From NCBI RefSeq assembly GCF_024138675.1, contig NZ_CP090959.1, positions 3,272,501 to 3,336,500 on the forward strand: a stretch of 64,000 nucleotides of DNA. Direction: 5' to 3'. Shown here in pieces: positions 46,532-55,835 of this stretch (position 1 is its first letter; each line of letters starts with the position of its first letter). Under the pieces are notes generated by a model. The model had not been told where the DNA came from and ran no database searches. It worked only from the letters and a program-made list of their open reading frames with translations. The position numbers and the translations under genes are program-made. Source of the DNA: Simiduia sp. 21SJ11W-1 (lineage in GTDB: Bacteria > Pseudomonadota > Gammaproteobacteria > Pseudomonadales > Cellvibrionaceae).

Positions 46532-46582
46532 TTCAGTGCTTTTTATCATTAAAGGAAAAAATATTTCACAGACTTCAGTGCT
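46532..46582 (+). repeat. Direct repeat TTCAGTGCT, two copies 42 bp apart
   Basis: Copies at 46532-46540 and 46574-46582, upstream of the secreted-protein gene. The start-to-start distance of 42 bp equals four helical turns. No clear promoter elements were found. Confidence 0.4.
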
Positions 46583-46632
46583 AGACTTGTCTAAGATTTG
46601 AATCCATACCGACGTTATTCACGGGACAATTT

Positions 46633-47631
46633 ATGCGAGCAAGATCACTTATCTCCGCAGCATTTTTTTTATTCCCCATGGTTGCTTACAGCCAAGCCGT
46701 TATAACTAGTGCTTCAATATCTGACAATGTGCTTACAATTGAAGGGAACGGCTTTGGCTCAGACTCGCCAATGGTCTTCTGGGATGACACTAAAAATTCA
46801 TTCACGTTCACAAGCGCCAATAGCGGTGACCTTGTAGGAACAGGTGCCGATGAAAAATGGAATATTGCTGATAGTCCATGGGGTAATCCTATGGAATATG
46901 CACACAATAATTTAACAAAAGTTGGAAAAACCGATGCCTATTATAGGGGGGTCGGTAAAAAAGCAATTCTTGGTTCACCCAATATTGACGGCTCGTTAGA
47001 TCAAAAAATGTATGTTTCATGGTGGTATCGCCCCAGCATGAGCCCAAGTGCAGAAGGGGGATCCAATAAGTTTATTCGCATTTGGGATAAGCCAGACGGA
47101 ACCGGAACAAGAATTTCCTGGACGCAAATGCATCTAACATGCGGAGATGGTTCCGTAGTATCTTGGAAGGACTGGTCTGGGGCTCCTGGTGAATGGAACA
47201 GACATGAATTTTACGTTGACACAACAAACAACACAGTGCAAGTGTGGGTTAACGGAAAGTCACTCCACAACTTAAGTAACTGCCCAAAAATTGCTAGCGG
47301 AATTGGCCACCCTGTTTTTGTCCAGTTAATTGGATTCGACCATGGAAGCTCATCGTATGGGAGCATGGAAACTCATTTAGATGACATTTATATAGGAAAT
47401 ACTAAAAAACGTATCGAACTTTCAAATGAAGCTACTTGGTCATCGACGACAGTAAGCGAACCAGTACCAATTACAAGCTGGAGCGACACAGTTATCACGG
47501 CAGCTCCCTACATGACATCAAAAGTCAGGTTTTCCAAAGACTTGTACATATATATTTTCGACGATAACGGAAACGTCAATGAAAATGGCCATAAAATTAA
47601 CTGCCTTTATTGTCCAAACTATGAAAGTTGA
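46633..47631 (+). CDS. Secreted protein of unknown function, IPT-like plus lectin-like domain
   Basis: 332 residues with a Sec signal (RARSLISAAFFLFPMVAYS; cleavage near residue 20). Residues 22-60 resemble an IPT/TIG-type beta motif (ITSASISDNVLTIEGNGFG). The rest looks like a concanavalin-type sandwich as in LamG or polysaccharide-lyase-like proteins (YVSWWYRPS, WNRHEFYVDTTNNTVQVWV, THLDDIYIG). The tail has a C-x2-C pair (CLYC) and no PEP-CTERM signal. GGGACA precedes the ATG. It stands alone between the convergent operons and overlaps the ligase gene tail by 13 bases. It could bind or cut the polymer; I recognise no catalytic motif. Confidence 0.75.
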   Translation: MRARSLISAAFFLFPMVAYSQAVITSASISDNVLTIEGNGFGSDSPMVFWDDTKNSFTFTSANSGDLVGTGADEKWNIADSPWGNPMEYAHNNLTKVGKTDAYYRGVGKKAILGSPNIDGSLDQKMYVSWWYRPSMSPSAEGGSNKFIRIWDKPDGTGTRISWTQMHLTCGDGSVVSWKDWSGAPGEWNRHEFYVDTTNNTVQVWVNGKSLHNLSNCPKIASGIGHPVFVQLIGFDHGSSSYGSMETHLDDIYIGNTKKRIELSNEATWSSTTVSEPVPITSWSDTVITAAPYMTSKVRFSKDLYIYIFDDNGNVNENGHKINCLYCPNYES

Positions 47632-48872
47632 TTCCTATTACCAGATGCTATTTTATATACAGCCACTGTTAATCCCGTTGCAAACCACCAATATATTTCA
47701 TAAGCATCCATACCAAATGCCCCCAAGAATAATCTTGCATAGACAAACGCTATTGTAGCTTTTGCGATTGCTTTAATTAATTCATCGTCACTCTCACTTA
47801 TTACTTTTCTATTTAAACTAACTATGCGAAGCAACCAGAAACCAAAAGCTAGCGCTCCAAAAATTGAAGTGTTCGTCAGAATTTCAAGGTAAAGATTATG
47901 GGTATCTTGAAATCGTCCAAACATTTCCATCCGTACAGTCGGAAAAGCAGATACACCAACACCCATTGGGTTTTCAAGAAAGACAGCCCAAGCGTCCTCT
48001 AATATTTCAAGCCTAGTAGATGCTGAAGCACCTTCAGCCTCTTCCATAGTGAAAATCGAATGAAATCTTTCCTTATATTGCTCTGGCATCACGAATGGCA
48101 CTGTGAGAATAACTAACGCCAAAACAAGCACTGCTTTGCCAAACGATTTTCTAATCTGATCACGCCAAAAGTATGCTGCCAGAAATACCGTCGCTACATA
48201 CCCGGTTCTAGATCCTGTGAAAACAATTATTACGAGACATGAACAAAGAAGCCCCAACAGTATCAACCGTCGTATATTATTAACGACTGGAAACAAATAA
48301 AAAATAAATGGTAAGCAACCGACCGCCATTCCACTGAATGAATTTGGATGACGATACATCAGTGTAGAACCATGCAATCGCATTATTCCTTGGTTCTGCC
48401 AAACCAGTCCTCCACCCAGCCAACCAAACATACCTTCTTGTCCAAGCTTTAACATCGCCAGCAAAAAAGCAGAGAGCACTACAGTCAATCCGAACTTTGT
48501 TTTCACAAAAACTGAAATAAACAAAGCCATCATGGAGAATTTAATTACCCTATTAAAAAACACATCCCAAGATTTATTCACATCAATGGAAAACAGGGTA
48601 TAAAGGCCAAGCAGGACAATCCAAGTAACTACAGGGGCACGCAAAGGCGTTGCCGCCATTCGACCTGTCATCAGCCTGAACAGCGAAACTATGGAAAGAA
48701 ATAAGCCTAGTAAAAACTCGAATCTTATGGTGTCAAGAATGGATATTCGGCTGCCTAATTGCAAGTACCAAGTGAATATATACACACCCGTAAGTACCAC
48801 AAAGAATCGCGACTCTTCCTCATTCCTATTAAAGCCTTGAACTTCAAGGCCTGCAATACTCCTAAGCTCCAT
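47619..48872 (-). CDS. O-antigen ligase/polymerase-like membrane protein
   Basis: 417-residue protein with about ten membrane helices and the Wzy_C-type region between about 200 and 365, including NPMGVGVSAFP and DTHNLYLEILTNTSIFG. Such proteins polymerise repeat units (Wzy) or transfer glycan to an acceptor (WaaL, or O-glycosylation ligases); topology alone cannot decide. The ATG at 48872 has GGAGG four bases upstream. Last gene of the 11-gene minus-strand operon. Confidence 0.82.
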   Translation of the reverse strand: MELRSIAGLEVQGFNRNEEESRFFVVLTGVYIFTWYLQLGSRISILDTIRFEFLLGLFLSIVSLFRLMTGRMAATPLRAPVVTWIVLLGLYTLFSIDVNKSWDVFFNRVIKFSMMALFISVFVKTKFGLTVVLSAFLLAMLKLGQEGMFGWLGGGLVWQNQGIMRLHGSTLMYRHPNSFSGMAVGCLPFIFYLFPVVNNIRRLILLGLLCSCLVIIVFTGSRTGYVATVFLAAYFWRDQIRKSFGKAVLVLALVILTVPFVMPEQYKERFHSIFTMEEAEGASASTRLEILEDAWAVFLENPMGVGVSAFPTVRMEMFGRFQDTHNLYLEILTNTSIFGALAFGFWLLRIVSLNRKVISESDDELIKAIAKATIAFVYARLFLGAFGMDAYEIYWWFATGLTVAVYKIASGNRNQLS

Positions 48873-48884
48873 CAAACCTCCGGA

Positions 48885-49610
48885 TTAATGCTTAAACCTT
48901 TGCCTTAATGACTGAAGCTTTGAGCCATTGTAATAATGCCAAAAAACTATACTTGCCTTAACCTTACTATTAATCAGCTTCCATTGGACTGGCAGAAGCA
49001 ATCTATCTACGGCTCTTACAATGTGATCAACGAGTCCCGGAGAAGGAAAAAAGCCTGCCAACCAATCGTTAACTTCCAGATCCATAACGATATGATACCT
49101 TGGTGAGTCGCCTTCATTTCTTACATAATGGCGCTTTGAGAAATTGACATAATAAAGTCGCCCTGGTGCCATGCGAATAATTTCATTATCGACCCAAAAA
49201 TACACACCCGGATTGGTTCTGATCGGTATGTGTAAGCGAACCTTTTTAAAGGCAATATTGGCTACTTCATCGCTTATATCACGGTGCATATTAATACCGG
49301 CACCTGGGTCTAACCGGGTAATCCGAATTCTTCCATGCTGGCATTTAAAAGCATCCAGAACTGAAGTCATATACGGTAACTTTTCACAAATTGCTGTGCG
49401 CTTCATTTCACTGTAGGGGGCAACCCGCTGGGATTCAGCACCTACCATCTCACCGCCCTTAGAAACAAGGGGTATAGATTTCCACCCCCGGGAAAGCGTT
49501 GGGTCGTAATGTTCAAGCCAGGCACCTTCCTCAAGCTGCTGTAGCTCCGCCTCTAGTTTTTCCACGTCGAACTTGACTGGAAAATCATCTGTCATGTCAT
49601 AGTATTTCAT
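48885..49610 (-). CDS. Aspartyl/asparaginyl beta-hydroxylase-like dioxygenase
   Basis: 241 residues from ATG 49610 (GGAG six bases upstream, overlapping the end of the glycosyltransferase gene region). The AspH double-stranded beta-helix is intact: ITRLDPGAGINMHRD with the HxD iron ligands, RLHIPIRTNPGVYFWV, the distal His in KRHYVRNEGD, and the 2-oxoglutarate-binding Arg in RYHIVMDL. It lacks a signal peptide or membrane helix and so is cytoplasmic. An iron/2-oxoglutarate hydroxylase in a glycan locus suggests hydroxylation of an amino-acid or lipid substituent; the substrate is not known. Confidence 0.85.
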   Translation of the reverse strand: MKYYDMTDDFPVKFDVEKLEAELQQLEEGAWLEHYDPTLSRGWKSIPLVSKGGEMVGAESQRVAPYSEMKRTAICEKLPYMTSVLDAFKCQHGRIRITRLDPGAGINMHRDISDEVANIAFKKVRLHIPIRTNPGVYFWVDNEIIRMAPGRLYYVNFSKRHYVRNEGDSPRYHIVMDLEVNDWLAGFFPSPGLVDHIVRAVDRLLLPVQWKLINSKVKASIVFWHYYNGSKLQSLRQRFKH

Positions 49611-49611
49611 A

Positions 49612-50577
49612 CTAATCTCCAATCGCTCTCTTTTCTTTTAATCCCATCATTGCCAGCAGTGCCTTTAAGCAATGAATCAACGCGGCAGTATTTGGCTGAG
49701 TGATGTAGCTCTCTAAACCGGCTTTTAAACTTTCTTTAAAATCGCCCTGTTTTCGCAATGCATATGCATAGCTTGAGTAGTCAGATGCTATTTGCCGGAT
49801 AATGATGCGCCCCTGACGCTTTGATTCACACAATAACAAAGCTTTTTTTAATGCCTTAATCTTGCTTTCAGCACGCCCTAAAAATCCTTTGCCACTAATG
49901 CTACTACCTCGCTTCCGATATTGATGCAACGGTTTAGGATAAAAAACGGCTCCGTGGTGCTTTGAGAGATTGAACCACATCAACCTATCGTCTGAATTTT
50001 TTAGTTCCTCATCAAAACGAAACCCTTGATCTAGCAATTCATGTCGTATACATACACTCGAGGTTCCAATGAAATTATTTCTCACAAGACAGTCAAACAA
50101 TAATGCGTCATCTATGAAAACCGGCTCATTCTTGAATTTTACTTTCTCGTGAAAATAATCAAATTCACCTTTTAGAAAGTCACTTTTAATGACACTTCCG
50201 TCCTCATCAATTTCTTGAAAATTAGAAAAAAATAACCCCGCTTTTGGATATTTCTGCAAAGCAGCCAGGGTCTTTTGTATTTTTCCCGGCAACATAATAT
50301 CGTCAGAGTCAAAAATGAAAACGTACTCACCCCTTGCGGCCTCAATACCAACATTTCTAGGCCTCGCAGGGCCACCAGAATTTGGCTGCGTTAATGAAAC
50401 AAATCTATCATCGCCATATTCTTTGACGAGCCTCAATGTATTATCGGTAGACCCATCGTCAACAACTATGCATTCCCAATTGGAATACTTCTGAGCAACG
50501 ATTGAGTCGAGCGTTTCAACAATGTATTTTTCGGCGTTGTACGCTGGAACTATTACTGAAACCAATGGGCTATCCAT
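49612..50577 (-). CDS. Family 2 glycosyltransferase
   Basis: 321-residue GT-A enzyme: SPLVSVIVPAYNAEKYIVET, VDDGSTDNT, FDSDD metal site near residue 94. No membrane helix, except perhaps a weakly hydrophobic C-terminal segment (AALIHCLKALLAMMG). Overlaps the flippase stop region by eight bases. AT-rich compared with the upstream operon genes. Confidence 0.9.
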   Translation of the reverse strand: MDSPLVSVIVPAYNAEKYIVETLDSIVAQKYSNWECIVVDDGSTDNTLRLVKEYGDDRFVSLTQPNSGGPARPRNVGIEAARGEYVFIFDSDDIMLPGKIQKTLAALQKYPKAGLFFSNFQEIDEDGSVIKSDFLKGEFDYFHEKVKFKNEPVFIDDALLFDCLVRNNFIGTSSVCIRHELLDQGFRFDEELKNSDDRLMWFNLSKHHGAVFYPKPLHQYRKRGSSISGKGFLGRAESKIKALKKALLLCESKRQGRIIIRQIASDYSSYAYALRKQGDFKESLKAGLESYITQPNTAALIHCLKALLAMMGLKEKRAIGD

Positions 50578-52099
50578 TAGTAATCACCGCCTTTTTCTTA
50601 CTTATCAGGAACTTGATTTCTTTAACGTCTGATTTCGACAATAAGACGCTTCCAGCTATTAAGCAGACAAACACTAAACCCAAACCTCCTATCGCGACTT
50701 CTACCAGCCCAGTAAGATAGGAAGACGATATTAAATACAACGCAGTGAAACCTGCAGCATTAAAAGCAAGAAATGCAACCAATCTAGCCATCCACCCGTA
50801 ATGCATGAAGGCAAAAATTCGATTACAGTACCAAGGCAGCACCACCAACCTACCCACTAAAGTTGGCAGAGAGACCGCAACAGCTGCGCCGATCAACTCA
50901 TACCGGGGAACCAGAATGGCACATAGCACTGCCACACATGATGTTTCAACCATCGAAAGCACTGCACCGAAGCGATGCTTGTTAAAGGTCATTAGCAGGC
51001 TGATTAGTGGTGATGTTATGTAAACCATTAGCCGCCCTGCGGCCAATATAATCAAACACTGCCATGCAGATCTGGCAGGGAATTCGTCACCCATCCACAG
51101 TAGAATGAAAACCTCACCCACCAGCACAAAGCCTAGAAAACAAGTTACCGCAAGAAAGGCATCCAACTTTATAAAACGTATTAGCGATTCCCTTAGCTGA
51201 TCCCACTGTTGCTTTGCATAGTACTCAGTAAAAATCGGCCCGGTCATGCTGGTTGCCTGCGTTAGAAACGTAATGGCGTAATCAACCAGGCGAATAGCTA
51301 CGTAATAAACCGTTAAAACTGATGCCCCCAGTAAATAGGCAATAAACCAAAGGTCCAGCTTATCCCTAAACATGGTGTTAAGATCTATCACGAAAACCCA
51401 TTTACTGAATGAATAAACCCCTTTCAAGGTCTCTTTGTTTACAAGGCTTTTGCTGTATTTAAGTTGTGTAAAAAGCCTATTCACCATTACCACATAGATT
51501 GCGGTACTCAATAACCCTGTAACAAAGCCAACCAAGGCCATAGCAATAATGCCGTGCCCTTGGCTTACGAAGTAGTAAATCAAAAGCGCGTCGATTATGG
51601 TTTTTACAGTTCTAACTTTTGCGACCCAGTCAAAGCGCATATAGGCGCTAATAACACCAGGAAACGCCTTTGACGGAAACTCAATGGCCAGCTGGAGCCC
51701 GGCTATCAGCAAGACCATTTGAACCATTGATACGTGCTGCGGCTCATCCACCAGCCGTTCTGTTCCAACAAATGCAAAAACGCAAGATACAGCCAATACC
51801 AACAAGCCCAATACGGCATAAATCACTAAAGCGGTATTGATTATTTTATTAGCATCTTCATATCGCTGCTGGTGAATATATTTTGTTACAAAGCGGGTAA
51901 CTGCCTGCGAAAACCCCATATCCAACAGATAATAAGTACCTACAACACTGCCAACTACCACCCACAGCCCATACACCTCTTTGCCTAACGCGCCTATTAG
52001 AAAGGGCATCATCAAAAAGCCGATTGCGATTCCAACCAGGGTCTGCAATACGCGGAACGAAGAGCCGCGCATAAACAAACTAAAGGTACTTAACTGCAC
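50570..52099 (-). CDS. Wzx-like polysaccharide flippase
   Basis: 509-residue MOP-superfamily protein with about 12 membrane helices, similar to oligosaccharide flippases that move undecaprenyl-linked repeat units to the periplasm. The N terminus FLMMPFLIGALGKEVYGLW is typical of the family. It differs from MurJ at 19516-21105, which serves peptidoglycan. Twelve bases after the GNAT gene. Confidence 0.88.
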   Translation of the reverse strand: MQLSTFSLFMRGSSFRVLQTLVGIAIGFLMMPFLIGALGKEVYGLWVVVGSVVGTYYLLDMGFSQAVTRFVTKYIHQQRYEDANKIINTALVIYAVLGLLVLAVSCVFAFVGTERLVDEPQHVSMVQMVLLIAGLQLAIEFPSKAFPGVISAYMRFDWVAKVRTVKTIIDALLIYYFVSQGHGIIAMALVGFVTGLLSTAIYVVMVNRLFTQLKYSKSLVNKETLKGVYSFSKWVFVIDLNTMFRDKLDLWFIAYLLGASVLTVYYVAIRLVDYAITFLTQATSMTGPIFTEYYAKQQWDQLRESLIRFIKLDAFLAVTCFLGFVLVGEVFILLWMGDEFPARSAWQCLIILAAGRLMVYITSPLISLLMTFNKHRFGAVLSMVETSCVAVLCAILVPRYELIGAAVAVSLPTLVGRLVVLPWYCNRIFAFMHYGWMARLVAFLAFNAAGFTALYLISSSYLTGLVEVAIGGLGLVFVCLIAGSVLLSKSDVKEIKFLISKKKAVITNG

Positions 52100-52111
52100 T
52101 TTGTATGCTTC

Positions 52112-53170
52112 CTACTTTAATTCAATATCTGGCTTTATTCGTTTATAAGCCCTATATGCTGGCGCCATACGCGCAATCCAGCCTTTAAACAACCTGGCAT
52201 GGGCTAATTCTGCCGATGTATTAGCGAGCGATGCCTTATAATTTGCCTCTCGCCCTTCACCCGCCAGGCAGTCGTACGCTAGAGACTTTGACAGCGCCTC
52301 TTCAATGCCCCAGCCCAAGTGAACAGACCCTAATTTAATTTGCGGGTGGAAATCTTCTTTATACCCAGATTGGATGTTGTATCTCACGCCTTTGTATTCG
52401 ATATCAAACAATACAGAAACAGCACGCGCATTAACATTTAGCACGCTTAAATTCACAGCCCCACCCTCGGCAACAAACCGGTGCAGGAACTTGGTAATCA
52501 TCTGTATAGACAAGCCGGAATAACAGGGCCTACCCCAACGCGCCAGATGAAAGCTATTTAATTGCGCAATAAAACTGCTTAGGTCACACAAAGGGTAAGA
52601 TATAAACTCGCAATTACCGCCATCCAACAGCCGATCTCGTTTGTTGAAATAACGTACTCGCGTGCTTTTACTAAGACTTGCCTTATACTTGGCAAAGTTT
52701 GTAGCTGCTACGGCGTAGGTTTTTTCGTAGTGAATAGTTCTACTGCCTTCGCTCAACATTTCAGGCGGGTACAAGCGCACATCCAAGTCTGTTAGCTCGA
52801 GCATATTCCAAGCAATACCTGCCGTTTGCTTTAGCAGCTCTTCTGGGCCCACCACTTCATTTGCAATAATGAGTGAGTTGTATTCAGATCTTGGTGACGC
52901 AAGTGCACTTGAACCACACCCTACCAAGGCTAAGCATTGCACTGGCAATACTTTTTTTAATCGCCTTGGCGCTGTGTATACCATTTCCAGCGGGTGGCCA
53001 CGGCCACCTATATCGTAGATTTTTACCCCTGGCTGCTGCCCATAGGTTTCCAGCCACGCACTAGCCCATGCCACTGTACGAAAGGGGCTCGCCCTATAAT
53101 GCTCGCGCCCTTTAAATGAAGACGCGCCAGTAGCTACCGGCGCGTTGTTGTTGTTTTGCACAGCGGGCAA
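52112..53170 (-). CDS. GNAT/CelD-like acyltransferase
   Basis: 352 residues with a FemAB-like double GNAT fold of the CelD/BcsL type (Acetyltransf_6). The recognisable part is the C-terminal half: SFHLARWG, VLFDIEYKGVRYNIQSGY and LGSVHLGWGIEEALSKSLAYDCLAGE. No signal or membrane helix. Such proteins are common in XrtA loci. They may transfer an acyl or aminoacyl group onto a sugar; substrate unknown. It starts one base after the prsT stop. Confidence 0.8.
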   Translation of the reverse strand: MPAVQNNNNAPVATGASSFKGREHYRASPFRTVAWASAWLETYGQQPGVKIYDIGGRGHPLEMVYTAPRRLKKVLPVQCLALVGCGSSALASPRSEYNSLIIANEVVGPEELLKQTAGIAWNMLELTDLDVRLYPPEMLSEGSRTIHYEKTYAVAATNFAKYKASLSKSTRVRYFNKRDRLLDGGNCEFISYPLCDLSSFIAQLNSFHLARWGRPCYSGLSIQMITKFLHRFVAEGGAVNLSVLNVNARAVSVLFDIEYKGVRYNIQSGYKEDFHPQIKLGSVHLGWGIEEALSKSLAYDCLAGEGREANYKASLANTSAELAHARLFKGWIARMAPAYRAYKRIKPDIELK

Positions 53171-53171
53171 C

Positions 53172-55814
53172 TTAAAGCTTTGACTTGGCTACATTCAAAT
53201 GCTCTTGAATTTCTGCGTTATCCGGCGCCAGTGCAACAGCTTGTTCTAAAATGGCGTGGCCCTCTTGCACCTCGCCGCTTTCTACCAGCATCCAGGCATA
53301 GGTATCCATAATGGCGGCACTGTTAGGGGCCAACTCAAATGCCTTTCTTGCGGTGGGTAATGCGCGCTTGTCGCCGCGCTCGTGGTAGATCCATGCCAGG
53401 TTATTCAGTGCTGCAGGAATGTTAGGGGTAAGTTCCAGTGCGCGGTTGTATAGCTCTTCGGCGGAACTGATATCACCGGCAGATTGCTTTTGCATGGCGT
53501 TATAAAGCACAGGCTTACTCGACTTAGGCAAGGCTTGCTGCCATTGGGCCAAAAAGCTGGCCCCGCCGTCGCTGGATTTCACAAGCAAAGCGAACATGGC
53601 ATCTGCCGTTAGGTCGTTAGGCTTAATACCCCAGGCGGTTTGGTAAGCGCCCAGCGCCTGCTGCGCGTTGCCTTTTTGTTCAAAAATTTTACCTTGCAGG
53701 TAGTGCTTGGCTACTGAGTCTTGCTCGCTGCCGCTGTACTGGTTCAGTATTTGTTGGGCTGCATCGCTGTTGCCTGCATCCAGCTCTAGCTTAATGAGGT
53801 TGGCAATGTAGGTAACGTTCTCAGGCATCCATTGTGCAGAGCGCAACAGGGCCGCTTTCGCACCTTGCACGTCGCCGGCCTGATATTTGGCAAAGGCCTG
53901 TAGCTGGCTGGCCTCTGCTGCAAGATTTTTAACTTGTTGATTTTGTGCATTCTTGGCGAGCGCCTGCTCTGCCAAAGCAAGGGCTCTGGTGTGATCGCGT
54001 TGTTCGAAGGCGAGGCGCGCCATGGCATAATCTGGCTGCCAGTATTTTTCATTGATATCCAGCTCTGCAAGACGCGCTTGCGCCAAATCAATTTGGCCCC
54101 TGCGGTGCAGGGTGATTAGCCACTGGCCGTAGGCCTTTAATACAGCCGGGTTAGATTTTATTGTGTCTTCCCAGGCTTGGGTTGCCTCTACAAGCTGGCC
54201 GCTGGCCGCATAGGCTTGCGCAAGCCCTGCATAGGAAAGCCCCAGCACTGTGGCATCACCTTTTGCAATAGCCCGCTCGAAATGTTTGCGTGCAGGGCCG
54301 AAGCGCTCTTGCCCTAAGTCAAACCAGCCCAGAAAAAAGTGGGCTTTGGCGTTATCTGGATTTTCGGCAGCGTAGCGCTCAATAACCTCTTTAAGCTCAT
54401 CTTTGCGCCCGTCGGCCGCCAGCGTCCGGTAGTACACCTGTTGCACCAGAAAATCTTCGGGCGCTTCGGTGTTGGCCTTTTCAAGTTGCGCTATAGCCTG
54501 GGCTGTATTGCCTTTTTGTAGCTGAATTTTGGCAAGGGCAATGCGAAGCCTGGGCTGATCCGGGTTTAGCGCCAAGCTTCGCTCAAGTACGATCATGGCC
54601 TCGTTGGTATCTTTCTTAAGCTCGGCAAGCGCCAGCCCATAGGTTGCCAATACACCGGCATTGTTAGGCTGCTGCTCTACCGCGGCCTTTAACATCGCCA
54701 TGGCTTCGTCTGAGCGCTTTGAATTCAGCTTGGCAAGTGCCGCCGCTTGAATCACTGTGGGGGTTGCTGTTTCTGTATCTACAAACTCATCAAATAATTG
54801 TGCCGCCAGCTCGTTTTCGCCCTGCTGCTGTGCAACCAACCCCAATAAGGTTGCCGAATTTTTATCTTGCGGGTATTCCTCTCGCAGTTCTTTAAGAATT
54901 GCCGAAGCAGCGTCCAGTTCACCCTGGGTATACAGCGCCAGCGCTTCTTCAAATTTTTGCTGGGCCTCGTAGCTGCCCGGGTTGGCATCTGCCAATAGCT
55001 TTTGATAGGTAAACGCTTCTGCAGACCTGCCCAGCTGGGTGAGCGTATCTATAAGGCGCCGTAAAACAAATGCTTTGTCGGCCAGCATTACATCTGTTGT
55101 GGGTAAACTTGCCATCGCCTTGGTATAGGCACGCTCTGCGTCTTCCAGCTGGTTGTAGTAGAGCGCGATATCGCCTGCAAGCGTAAGCGCATCAAAATGG
55201 GTACTGTTTGCCTCAAGTAGCGCAGAGAGGTGCGCTTGGGCTTCATCTGGCTTGTTTTCAGCAAGGGCTTCGGCGGCTGACAGGTATAACTGTACTACCT
55301 TGGCTTCAGGTGCTGCGTTGTTTTCAAGGGCCGCTTTCACAGCCGTAAAGCCAGATTGATCTTTTAAGTAGAGGTAGGCTTCACCCATCAAGCGCTGGCG
55401 CTCCAGCAGTTTTTCTGCACTGTAGTTTTCTTGCGGCTGCACCGTAAGGGCATCTATCGCTGATTTGAATTTTTTGTTGGCAAGGTAGGCAGACCCTAGC
55501 TCAATGCTCGCCTCGGCGCCCAGCGTGCCTGCGTCTTTACGGGCCTCAAGCAACTTCTGGGTAAGGCCAAAGGCGCCTATGTTGTTATATATTCTTGCCA
55601 GCACCAAGTGGCCGCGCTCTTCATCCGGGTTTAGCTGAATCACATTACGCGCTTCCAGCATGGCAGCCCGGTATTGCCCTTGTGCTTCGTATACTTGTGC
55701 AGATTTAAGGTGACGCGCTGATTTCTGTGCGTTTTCTTCTGCGTCATTACTGCAGCCAGCCAATGAGATAACCAGGGTAATTACTAACCACTTGAACTTC
55801 GCTAATGTATTCAT
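53172..55814 (-). CDS. prsT: XrtA/PEP-CTERM system TPR lipoprotein PrsT
   Basis: 880-residue protein with a lipoprotein signal (LAGC, lipidated Cys22) and tetratricopeptide repeats across nearly the whole length, ending near NNLAWIYHERGDKRALPTAR and a last repeat. PrsT is a marker of XrtA systems; its size and TPR content suggest an envelope scaffold for export or assembly. It lies downstream of the outer-membrane barrel gene by 21 bases. Repeats are regular, and no frameshift is seen. Confidence 0.93.
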   Translation of the reverse strand: MNTLAKFKWLVITLVISLAGCSNDAEENAQKSARHLKSAQVYEAQGQYRAAMLEARNVIQLNPDEERGHLVLARIYNNIGAFGLTQKLLEARKDAGTLGAEASIELGSAYLANKKFKSAIDALTVQPQENYSAEKLLERQRLMGEAYLYLKDQSGFTAVKAALENNAAPEAKVVQLYLSAAEALAENKPDEAQAHLSALLEANSTHFDALTLAGDIALYYNQLEDAERAYTKAMASLPTTDVMLADKAFVLRRLIDTLTQLGRSAEAFTYQKLLADANPGSYEAQQKFEEALALYTQGELDAASAILKELREEYPQDKNSATLLGLVAQQQGENELAAQLFDEFVDTETATPTVIQAAALAKLNSKRSDEAMAMLKAAVEQQPNNAGVLATYGLALAELKKDTNEAMIVLERSLALNPDQPRLRIALAKIQLQKGNTAQAIAQLEKANTEAPEDFLVQQVYYRTLAADGRKDELKEVIERYAAENPDNAKAHFFLGWFDLGQERFGPARKHFERAIAKGDATVLGLSYAGLAQAYAASGQLVEATQAWEDTIKSNPAVLKAYGQWLITLHRRGQIDLAQARLAELDINEKYWQPDYAMARLAFEQRDHTRALALAEQALAKNAQNQQVKNLAAEASQLQAFAKYQAGDVQGAKAALLRSAQWMPENVTYIANLIKLELDAGNSDAAQQILNQYSGSEQDSVAKHYLQGKIFEQKGNAQQALGAYQTAWGIKPNDLTADAMFALLVKSSDGGASFLAQWQQALPKSSKPVLYNAMQKQSAGDISSAEELYNRALELTPNIPAALNNLAWIYHERGDKRALPTARKAFELAPNSAAIMDTYAWMLVESGEVQEGHAILEQAVALAPDNAEIQEHLNVAKSKL

Positions 55815-55835
55815 GTGCGTGCCAATCCGTTGTGC

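Larger units (their letters stand above)
43318..50577. other. AT-rich core of the polysaccharide locus, probable horizontal acquisition
   Basis: By eye, genes here have many A/T-ending codons and poly-A/T stretches, unlike the GC-rich flanks on both sides. It spans the convergence point of the two operons. No transposase, tRNA or flanking repeat was found, so exchange by homologous recombination in the conserved flanks is the simplest idea. Confidence 0.6.

Noticed and set aside
43318-50577. Mobile element or integrated island with ends
   Set aside because: AT-rich composition, but no transposase, integrase, tRNA or terminal repeats could be found.
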